Of a DNA stretch of 20,574 nt, positions 7,040 through 12,135 are shown piece by piece. The notes under the pieces were generated by a model. That model did not search any database and was not told the origin of the DNA. It was given only the letters and a program-made list of their open reading frames with translations. Each line of letters starts with the position of its first letter. Within the stretch, counting starts at the first letter, position 1. Origin of the DNA: an uncultured Eubacteriales bacterium (lineage in GTDB: Bacteria; Bacillota_A; Clostridia; Oscillospirales; Oscillospiraceae); contig CASTQR010000008.1 in assembly GCA_949451265.1 (NCBI GenBank), positions 1 through 20,574 on the forward strand. The letters run 5' to 3'. The position numbers were made by a program, and so were the translations under genes.

Positions 7040-7056
7040 GGCCGGGGTGATATAAT
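7028..7056 (+). promoter_or_regulatory. Strong sigma-A promoter for asp23-family gene
   Basis: TTGTAA (7028-7033), a 17-base spacer, then consensus TATAAT (7051-7056) with TG at 7048-7049 (extended -10). This is the closest match to the housekeeping consensus in the window and marks the start of a new transcription unit after the sporulation operon. Confidence 0.8.
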
Positions 7057-7089
7057 ACCTCCAACCTGAAAAAAGGAGCGTGAGGCGTT

Positions 7090-7458
7090 ATGGCCGAAGG
7101 CAGGGAATATATCTCCCACGAGAGCGAGCTGGGCAGCGTCAGCATTTCCGAGGAAGTGCTGGCTGTCATCGCCGCCGCCGCCGCGGTGGAGGTGGAGGGC
7201 GTGAGCTGTCTGGGCTCCGGCCTGAGCAGCGATGTGACCGCCACCGCCAACCGCAAGGCGCTGACCAAGGGCGTGCGCCTGTGGGTGGAGGAGGAGAAGG
7301 TGACGGTGGAGCTGTCCATTCTGGTCCGGTACGGCTATGTAGTCACCGACGTGGCCCGGGCGGTGCAGGACGCGGTGTTCAGCGCGGTGGAGAACACCAG
7401 CGGGCTGGGCGTGGCCTGCGTCAATGTGGCCGTGGTGGGCGTGACCTTCCAGAAATAA
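7090..7458 (+). CDS. Asp23/Gls24 family envelope stress protein (YqhY-like)
   Basis: Asp23/Gls24 (DUF322) proteins are small cytoplasmic, often membrane-associated proteins linked to cell-envelope homeostasis; the B. subtilis relative YqhY, also encoded just before nusB, is connected with acetyl-CoA carboxylase control. The 122-residue protein starts at ATG 7090, with AAGGAG at 7073-7078. Family features: ISHESELGSVSISEEVLAVI at residues 8-27, the Ala/Val-rich helix leading to VEVEGVSCL, the strand VTVELSILVRYGYVV, then VARAVQDAVFSAVENTSGL and the ending VNVAVVGVTF. It has its own strong promoter and two terminators after it, so it is probably monocistronic and well expressed. accB and accC, which sit just upstream of yqhY in B. 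subtilis, are absent here. Confidence 0.92.
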   Translation: MAEGREYISHESELGSVSISEEVLAVIAAAAAVEVEGVSCLGSGLSSDVTATANRKALTKGVRLWVEEEKVTVELSILVRYGYVVTDVARAVQDAVFSAVENTSGLGVACVNVAVVGVTFQK

Positions 7459-7473
7459 CGGGGCTTTCCCGAG

Positions 7474-7501
7474 AGCCGGGCCGTCTGGCCCGGCTTCTTT
7501 T
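7474..7501 (+). terminator. Intrinsic terminator T1 after asp23-family gene
   Basis: A perfect 9-bp stem AGCCGGGCC (7474-7482) / GGCCCGGCT (7487-7495) with a GTCT loop, followed by TCTTTT. This is a strong rho-independent terminator. Confidence 0.88.
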
Positions 7502-7503
7502 CG

Positions 7504-7542
7504 CCCTTTTTGCCGGAGGCGGAAAAAAGGGGTTTTCTTTTT
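7504..7542 (+). terminator. Tandem terminator T2
   Basis: CCCTTTTTGCC (7504-7514) pairs with GGC (7518-7520) and AAAAAGGG (7524-7531), with a small GGA bulge, and is followed by GTTTTCTTTTT. It lies three bases after T1, giving two stops in a row, and its T-tract overlaps the region where the nusB -35 should be. Confidence 0.65.
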
Positions 7543-7561
7543 CCCGGCTGGCGTGTATAAT
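7533..7561 (+). promoter_or_regulatory. Promoter for nusB operon
   Basis: A consensus TATAAT lies at 7556-7561. Seventeen bases upstream is only TTTTCT (7533-7538), a poor -35, so the promoter may be weak or need an activator. A leader of about 65 bases follows, containing a CCGGC/GCCGG stem (about 7602-7617) before the nusB ribosome binding site. Confidence 0.55.
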
Positions 7562-7633
7562 AGATTGAATATATTGGAGTGTTGCGCCCATAGAGAGAAA
7601 CCGGCGGCTTTGCCGGGAAAGGATGATGTCCCC

Positions 7634-8089
7634 ATGAACAGAAGCACCGCCCGTGAGATCGCCGTCCACCTCACCTTCGCCCTGGCCTTTTCCAGCGGGA
7701 GCGCCGAGGAGCTGCTGGCCCGGGAGCTGACCCCGGAGCACTTTGCCCTGCGGGCCAAGGACGAGCCGCTGTACGCCGAATTTCCCGGGGAAGGGGAGCT
7801 GGCCTATATCACCCGGCTGGCAAAAGGCGTGGGCGGCCACGGGGCCGAGCTGGACGGCTATATTGAGAAGTACGCCAAGGGGTGGCGGTTCTCCCGGATC
7901 GACCGGGTGGCCTCCGCCATCATGCGGGTGACCATGTACGAGATCCTGTATATGCCCGACGTGCCCAACAAGGTGGCCATCAATGAGGCGGTGGAGATCG
8001 CCAAGAAGTACCTGGACGACGACGTGGTGAAGTTTATCAACGGCATTCTGGGCTCCTTTGTGCGCGCCGAGCTGCCGGAGCAGGAGTGA
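7634..8089 (+). CDS. nusB: Transcription antitermination factor NusB
   Basis: NusB binds boxA RNA with NusE (ribosomal protein S10) and supports antitermination and proper rRNA synthesis. The 151-residue all-helical protein opens MNRSTAREIAVHLTFAL, the family's R-x-A-R-E-x-A-(L/V) start. Its C-terminal half has the signature RFSRIDRVASAIMRVTMYEILY (given here from Arg77), then VAINEAVEIAKKY and FINGILG. ATG 7634 is preceded by AAAGGATG. The reading frame is open back to 7553, but that extension crosses the TATAAT promoter and lacks family sequence, so it is rejected. The segment between the helical halves (EPLYAEFPGEGEL) is unlike Bacillus NusB but typical of some clostridial forms. It is first gene of the operon nusB, tsaD-like, xseA, xseB, ispA. 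Confidence 0.93.
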   Translation: MNRSTAREIAVHLTFALAFSSGSAEELLARELTPEHFALRAKDEPLYAEFPGEGELAYITRLAKGVGGHGAELDGYIEKYAKGWRFSRIDRVASAIMRVTMYEILYMPDVPNKVAINEAVEIAKKYLDDDVVKFINGILGSFVRAELPEQE

Positions 8090-9039
8090 TGGGGATGGAC
8101 GCACAGTGTCTGGGCTTTGACACCAGCAATTACACCACCTCCGCCGCGGTGTTCGGCGGCGGGACGGCGGAGAACCGGGGCAAACTGCTGACGGTGCCTG
8201 AGGGGGCGCTGGGCCTGCGGCAGAGCGACGCCCTGTTCCAGCACGTGAAGCGGCTCCACCTGATGGTGGAACAGCTCCGGGCGGAGGGGGCTCTGGGGCA
8301 GGTCGCCGCCGTGGGTGCTTCCACCCGCCCTCGGGAGGTGGAGGGCTCCTATATGCCCTGCTTCCTGGTAGGGGAGGGGGAGGGCCGCGCGTTAGCCGCG
8401 GCTTTGGGCGTGCCCTTCTGCCCCTGCTCCCACCAGCAGGGGCACGTGGCGGCGGCGGCCTGGTCGGCGGGCCAGGAGGACCTGCTGGACAAGCCCCACC
8501 TGGCCTGGCACCTGTCCGGCGGCACCACCGAGCTGCTGCGGGTGGAGCCGGAGGGTCACACCGTCCGGGCCGAGGTGGCGGGCGGCACCAGCGACATCTC
8601 CGCGGGCCAGCTGGTGGACCGGGCGGGGCTGCTGCTGGGCCTGCCTTTCCCGGCGGGCAAGGCGCTGGACGCCCTGTACCCGGAGGCGGACGACACCAGC
8701 TTCTTCCGGGTGAAGCTGAACGGCCTGACCTTCTCCCTGTCCGGCATGGAGAACAAGGTGAAGGAGCTGGCGGAGCGGGGCGAAAAGCCCGCCAACGTGG
8801 CCCGGTTCACCATCGACACCATTCTAAATGTGCTGCTGCGGGCCACCCAGGAGGCCCAGAGGAAATGGCCGGGGCTTCCGGTGCTGTGCTCCGGCGGGGT
8901 GGCCTCCAACCGGCAGATCCGGGCCGCCATGGAGAAAAGCTGCGGCGCGGTGTTCGCCCAGCCCCAGTACGCCACCGACAACGCGCTGGGGGTGGCCATC
9001 CTGGCCCACCGGGCGCTGGAGCGGGGGGCTGCGGGATGA
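8089..9039 (+). CDS. Divergent TsaD/Kae1-family (M22-like) protein
   Basis: This is a member of the TsaD/Kae1/OSGEP ASKHA-fold family but not a standard TsaD, the enzyme that makes tRNA N6-threonylcarbamoyladenosine. It has 316 residues (TsaD about 335-345). Kept features: the N-terminal phosphate-binding strand LGFDTSNYTTSAAV, the metal-ligand pair His115 and His119 in SHQQGH, FSLSGMENK (TsaD FSFSGLKT), CSGGVASNRQIR and ATDNALGVAI with the late metal-binding Asp. Altered features: the glycine-rich GPGLVGALLVG is replaced by RPREVEGSYMPCF, SGGHT becomes SGGTT, and the AAGEAFDK core becomes ISAGQLVDR. True TsaD is expected elsewhere in the genome. Starts at GTG 8086, ATG 8089 and ATG 8095 are all possible; ATG 8089 overlaps the nusB stop (TGATG). 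The gene fills the position that folD has in B. subtilis. Substrate unknown. Confidence 0.82.
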   Translation: MGMDAQCLGFDTSNYTTSAAVFGGGTAENRGKLLTVPEGALGLRQSDALFQHVKRLHLMVEQLRAEGALGQVAAVGASTRPREVEGSYMPCFLVGEGEGRALAAALGVPFCPCSHQQGHVAAAAWSAGQEDLLDKPHLAWHLSGGTTELLRVEPEGHTVRAEVAGGTSDISAGQLVDRAGLLLGLPFPAGKALDALYPEADDTSFFRVKLNGLTFSLSGMENKVKELAERGEKPANVARFTIDTILNVLLRATQEAQRKWPGLPVLCSGGVASNRQIRAAMEKSCGAVFAQPQYATDNALGVAILAHRALERGAAG

Positions 9040-10322
9040 ACCTGACCAACCTGCCCGTCTTTACCGTGTCCCAGGTAAACGGTTATGTAAAGGAATTGAT
9101 GGACGGGGACGAACTGCTCACCGGCCTGCTGGTGCGGGGGGAGATCTCCAACTACAAACGCTACCCGTCGGGGCATCACTATTTTTCGTTAAAGGACGAG
9201 GAGGGTGCCCTGCGGTGCGTCATGTTCCGGGGGGAGGCGGCCCGTCTGCGGTTCCGCCCGGAGAACGGGATGCGGGTGGTGGCCTTCGGCCGGGTGTCGG
9301 TGTACCCCCGGGACGGGGCCTACCAGCTCTACTGCCAGGAGCTGATGCGGGATGGCCGGGGGTCGCTGGACGAGGCGTTCGAGCGGCTGCGCCGCCGCCT
9401 GGAGGCGGAGGGCCTGTTCGACGAGGCGAACAAACAGCCCCTGCCGGAATACCCGAAGAAGATCGCCCTGGTGACCTCCCCGGCGGGGGCGGCGGTGCGG
9501 GATATGCTGCGGATTTTAGGGGCCCGCTGGCCACTGGCGGAGGTGCTGGTGGCCCCCGTCCGGGTGCAGGGAAGCGAGGCGGCGGGGGAGATCGCCGCCG
9601 CCATCCACCGGCTGAACAACCGGGCGGACATCGACCTGATCATCGCCGGACGGGGCGGGGGTTCCATGGAGGACCTGTGGGCCTTCAACGAGGAGGTGGT
9701 GGCCCGGGCCATCGCCGTCTCCAACATCCCGGTGATCTCCGCCGTGGGCCACGAGCCGGATGTGACCATCGCGGACTACGCGGCGGATCTACGGGCGGCC
9801 ACTCCCTCCAACGGGGCGGAGCTGGCGGTGCCCGATCAGGCAGAGGAGCGGGAGCGGTTGGCCCAGCTGAACCGCCGGCTGGCCCGGGCCTTGCGTGTCC
9901 GGCTGGAGGGTGCCCGCCTGGAATTGAAAAGGCTGAACAGCAGCCGCACTTTACAGAATATCAGGGCCCCCATCCAGGACCGGAGGCTGGCGGTGGACGA
10001 TCTGCGCCGCCGGATGGGGCTGGCGCTGGCCCATGACACGGAGAAGGCACGGCAGCGGCTGGACGCCCGGAAGGGCCGCCTGCCCCTGGCGCTGAAGGCC
10101 CGCACGGCAGGGCAGCGGGGGCGGCTGGGCCGCCTGTCCGCAGGGCTGGACGCCCTGAGCCCCCTGAAGGTGCTGGGCCGGGGGTATGCCCTGGCCCGGA
10201 GGGGGGAGGACGTGGTGTCCTCCATCGCCCAGGCGGAGCCGGGGGAGCGGATCGAGGTGCTGGTGTCCGACGGGGCGCTGGACTGCGTGATCGAGGGGAA
10301 GGAGGAGAGGACATGGCGGTGA
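9036..10322 (+). CDS. xseA: Exodeoxyribonuclease VII large subunit
   Basis: XseA is the catalytic subunit of exonuclease VII, which with several XseB subunits degrades single-stranded DNA from both ends to oligonucleotides. The 428-residue protein (B. subtilis about 448) starts at ATG 9036 in an ATGA overlap with the upstream gene. An N-terminal OB-fold covers about residues 1-100 (FTVSQVNGYVKELMD, VRGEISNYKRYPSGHHYFSL). The catalytic exonuclease VII domain follows, with the signature GRGGGSMEDLWAFNEE from residue 205 and ISAVGHEPDVTIADY after it. A long charged coiled-coil region runs from about residue 265 to 370, and the C-terminal SPLKVLGRGYALA motif is diagnostic. It overlaps xseB by 10 bases, fitting coupled synthesis of the two subunits. 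Confidence 0.96.
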   Translation: MNLTNLPVFTVSQVNGYVKELMDGDELLTGLLVRGEISNYKRYPSGHHYFSLKDEEGALRCVMFRGEAARLRFRPENGMRVVAFGRVSVYPRDGAYQLYCQELMRDGRGSLDEAFERLRRRLEAEGLFDEANKQPLPEYPKKIALVTSPAGAAVRDMLRILGARWPLAEVLVAPVRVQGSEAAGEIAAAIHRLNNRADIDLIIAGRGGGSMEDLWAFNEEVVARAIAVSNIPVISAVGHEPDVTIADYAADLRAATPSNGAELAVPDQAEERERLAQLNRRLARALRVRLEGARLELKRLNSSRTLQNIRAPIQDRRLAVDDLRRRMGLALAHDTEKARQRLDARKGRLPLALKARTAGQRGRLGRLSAGLDALSPLKVLGRGYALARRGEDVVSSIAQAEPGERIEVLVSDGALDCVIEGKEERTWR

Positions 10323-10537
10323 AAAAGCCGTCCTTCGAGCAGGCCATAGGCCGCTTGGAGGAGATCGTGGGATTGCTGGAGCGGGGCGAGTGCGGCCTGG
10401 ACCAGTCCCTGAAGCTGTTTGAGGAGGGGGCCAAGCTGGCGGGCCAGTGCGAGGAGCTGCTGGACAAGGCGGAGCAGAAGGTGAACCTCCTGCTGGCCAA
10501 CGGCGAGGAAGTGCCCTTCGAGGGGGAGGACGAGTGA
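10313..10537 (+). CDS. xseB: Exodeoxyribonuclease VII small subunit
   Basis: XseB binds in multiple copies to the coiled coil of XseA to make active exonuclease VII. The 74-residue protein has the family pattern FEQAIGRLEEIVGLLERGE, then LDQSLKLFEEGAKLA and AEQKV, forming two helices, and an acidic tail ending EGEDE. ATG 10313 follows an AAGGAGGAG ribosome binding site located within the end of xseA. The 10-base overlap with xseA and the TGATG junction with ispA indicate cotranslation. Confidence 0.95.
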   Translation: MAVKKPSFEQAIGRLEEIVGLLERGECGLDQSLKLFEEGAKLAGQCEELLDKAEQKVNLLLANGEEVPFEGEDE

Positions 10538-11421
10538 TGGACTACCGGGCGGAGTACCAGGCGGCGCTGGCCCTGGTGGAACGGGAGCTGTCCGGCAGCT
10601 TTTTGGCGGACGGCCCTCACAAGGCGCTGTTGGAGGCCATGCGGTACAGTCTGCTGGCCGGGGGCAAGCGGGTGCGGCCCGTGCTGACGCTGAAATTCTG
10701 TGCGGCCCTGTGCGGCGAGATGGAGCCGGCGCTGGACTATGCCTGTGGAGTGGAAATGCTTCACACCTACTCTCTCATCCACGACGACCTGCCCTGCATG
10801 GACGATGACGAGCTGCGCCGGGGCAAGCCCACCTGCCACGTGAAGTACGGCGAGTGGCTGGCTCTGCTGGCGGGGGACGCACTGCAAACCGCGGCCTTTG
10901 AGCGGCTGGCCTCGTCCACAAGGACCACTCCGGCAGCCAACGGGAAAGCCTGCGCGGTGCTGGCCCAGGCGGCGGGCGCCGCCGGGATGTGCGGGGGCCA
11001 GTACCTGGATATCGTGGACGAGGGGAAGGTGCTGGACGAGGAGCGCCTCACCCAGATCCACCTGTGGAAAACCTCGGCGCTGCTGCGGGCGGCCTGCCTG
11101 CTGGGGCTGACCGCCTCCCCGGTGGAGCCCGCCCCGGAGCAGTGGGCGGCGGCGGAGCGGTACGCCCGGGAGCTGGGCCTGGCCTTCCAGATCCGGGACG
11201 ATATGCTGGATGTGTCCTCCACCGCCGAGGAGCTGGGCAAGCCCATCGGCTCGGACGCGGACAACGGCAAGACCACTTTCGCCTCCCTGTACGGGCTGGA
11301 GGAGTGCGGGCGCCTGGTGGCGGAGCACACCCGGCTGGCCCAGGAGAACGTGAAGGGCGCGTTCCGGGACACGGAGTTCCTGTGTGCGCTGGCTCAGTCG
11401 CTGGCGGTGCGGATCAGTTAG
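10537..11421 (+). CDS. ispA: Farnesyl diphosphate synthase (polyprenyl synthetase)
   Basis: IspA condenses IPP with DMAPP and geranyl diphosphate to make C15 farnesyl diphosphate, the precursor of undecaprenyl phosphate and other prenyl lipids. The 294-residue protein begins at ATG 10537, sharing an A with the xseB stop. Diagnostic motifs are GGKRVRPVL, the first aspartate-rich motif DDLPCMDDD (residues 83-91) and the second, DDMLD (221-225), in FQIRDDMLDV. The first motif has two residues inserted between its aspartates (DDxxxxD), as in bacterial FPP synthases. HTYSLIHDD just before the first motif suggests a short-chain (C15) product; the sequence alone does not rule out C20. It is the last gene before a 146-base structured gap. 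Confidence 0.94.
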   Translation: MDYRAEYQAALALVERELSGSFLADGPHKALLEAMRYSLLAGGKRVRPVLTLKFCAALCGEMEPALDYACGVEMLHTYSLIHDDLPCMDDDELRRGKPTCHVKYGEWLALLAGDALQTAAFERLASSTRTTPAANGKACAVLAQAAGAAGMCGGQYLDIVDEGKVLDEERLTQIHLWKTSALLRAACLLGLTASPVEPAPEQWAAAERYARELGLAFQIRDDMLDVSSTAEELGKPIGSDADNGKTTFASLYGLEECGRLVAEHTRLAQENVKGAFRDTEFLCALAQSLAVRIS

Positions 11422-11423
11422 GC

Positions 11424-11435
11424 AACAGGCAGGGG
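11424..11435 (+). repeat. 12-bp direct repeat, left copy
   Basis: AACAGGCAGGGG begins three bases after the ispA stop and is repeated exactly at 11547-11558, just before the DUF212 start codon. The two copies bound most of the intergenic region. Confidence 0.65.
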
Positions 11436-11450
11436 CTTTTTGGCCCCGCC
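11428..11450 (+). other. Stem-loop after ispA
   Basis: GGC-A-GGGGC (11428-11436) pairs with GCCCC-GCC (11443-11450), an 8-bp GC stem with one bulged A and the loop TTTTTG. The T-run lies in the loop, not after the stem, so it is not a standard terminator. It may stabilise the 3' end or act with rho. Confidence 0.5.
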
Positions 11451-11492
11451 GTATGAAACGCCTTGAAGTGCGCAAAGTAGTGCCACGGAGCT

Positions 11493-11512
11493 CCGCCCTG
11501 TTGGTTGGGCGG
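11493..11512 (+). other. Stem-loop in ispA-DUF212 gap
   Basis: CCGCCC (11493-11498) pairs with GGGCGG (11507-11512) around TGTTGGTT. A competing stem, CTCCG (11491-11495) with CGGAG (11525-11529), and a 10-base palindrome CGGAGCTCCG (11486-11495) overlap it, so alternative folds of this leader are possible. No known RNA family was recognised. Confidence 0.35.
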
Positions 11513-11546
11513 GTTCCGACCATCCGGAGAATCACAGGTTCGAAAA

Positions 11547-11558
11547 AACAGGCAGGGG
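11547..11558 (+). repeat. 12-bp direct repeat, right copy
   Basis: Exact second copy of AACAGGCAGGGG, 123 bases downstream of the first. Its AGGGG also serves as part of the region from which the DUF212 gene must take its ribosome binding site. Confidence 0.65.
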
Positions 11559-11567
11559 GCGGGGCCC

Positions 11568-12005
11568 ATGGTGAACAAAATTCTGCTGATCGCGGTGTCG
11601 GCCTGGGCGGCGGCTCAGGTGCTGAAGCTGCTGATTGCCACGGCGGTGTACCACAAGCTCGACCTGACCTACTTGACCACCGGGGGCGGTATGCCCAGCT
11701 CCCACTCGGCGCTGGTGTGCGCCTGCGCGGTGTCCACCGCCTTTGAGACAGGGCTGGACTCCCCGGTGTTCGCCGTGGCGGCGGTGGTGGCGTTTATCGT
11801 CATGTACGACGCCGCCCATGTGCGGCTGGAGACGGGGAAGCAGGCCAAGGTGCTGAACCAGCTCATGCGGAACCTGGGGGAAGGCCGGCCGGAGACCTTT
11901 GAGGAGGACCTGAAGGAGCTCATCGGCCACACGCCCCTTCAGGTAGCGGTGGGGGCGGTGCTGGGCGTGGCGGTGGGGGCGGTCGGAAGCCTCATCGTAT
12001 TTTGA
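11568..12005 (+). CDS. Divergent PAP2 family membrane protein (DUF212, YuiD-like)
   Basis: DUF212 proteins are small membrane proteins distantly related to PAP2 phosphatases, which act on lipid phosphates and diphosphates; their reaction has not been settled. The 145-residue product (B. subtilis YuiD about 158) has an N-terminal hydrophobic segment (ILLIAVSAWAAAQVLKLLIA), the phosphatase-like motif GGGMPSSHSALV (residues 42-53), a membrane helix FAVAAVVAFIVMYDAA, the family block AHVRLETGKQAKVLNQL, the conserved IGHTPLQVAVGAVLGVAVG and a hydrophobic C-terminus. ATG 11568 follows CAGGGGGCGGGG; the frame is open upstream but without family sequence. Its position between FPP synthase and dxs makes a prenyl-diphosphate-related role attractive but unproven. 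Only the PSSHS part of the usual three PAP2 motifs is evident. Confidence 0.88.
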   Translation: MVNKILLIAVSAWAAAQVLKLLIATAVYHKLDLTYLTTGGGMPSSHSALVCACAVSTAFETGLDSPVFAVAAVVAFIVMYDAAHVRLETGKQAKVLNQLMRNLGEGRPETFEEDLKELIGHTPLQVAVGAVLGVAVGAVGSLIVF

Positions 12006-12017
12006 CAGGAAAAGGGG

Positions 12018-12049
12018 CCCCCGAAAAGCCGCCTTTTGGCTTTTTGGGG
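12018..12049 (+). terminator. Stem-loop, probable terminator before dxs
   Basis: CCCCGAAAAGCC (12019-12030) pairs with GGCTTTTTGGGG (12038-12049) through 12 bp including one G-T wobble, around GCCTTTT. A shorter hairpin, GCC-GCCTTTT-GGC followed by TTTTT, uses the same bases as a conventional terminator. The two folds exclude each other, so efficiency is uncertain. No convincing promoter is visible between this element and dxs. Confidence 0.5.
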
Positions 12050-12135
12050 AGAAGGGGGCAGCGAAATGACTGAGCGTTCGCAAAAAGGCGGAAGCGAGGG
12101 ATATGAAGCTTGTCCCAACGAAAGGAGGTGCGCCC

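Noticed and set aside
7553..7633. Upstream in-frame extension of nusB
   Set aside because: It contains the TATAAT promoter and no NusB-like sequence.
11428..11450. ispA downstream hairpin as an intrinsic terminator
   Set aside because: The T-run is in the loop and no T-tract follows the stem.
9961..11535. Long minus-strand open frame (524 codons) opposite xseA-xseB-ispA
   Set aside because: It lies opposite three well-identified genes, has no recognisable domain, and is explained by G/C-biased third positions removing stops from the complementary frame. The same applies to other long minus-strand frames at 3662-4648, 11992-13212, 14427-15422 and 18549-20042.
11537..11544. GGTTCGAA resembling a tRNA or tmRNA T-loop
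   Set aside because: No acceptor stem, anticodon arm or CCA context can be formed around it.
11453..11578. ORF starting MKRLEVRKVV in the ispA-DUF212 gap
   Set aside because: It runs out of frame into the DUF212 gene, has no ribosome binding site or recognisable family, and its first part overlaps the predicted RNA stems.
12077..12107. TTCGCA...TATGAA as a dxs promoter
   Set aside because: The spacing is 19 bases and both boxes are weak; not better than chance.
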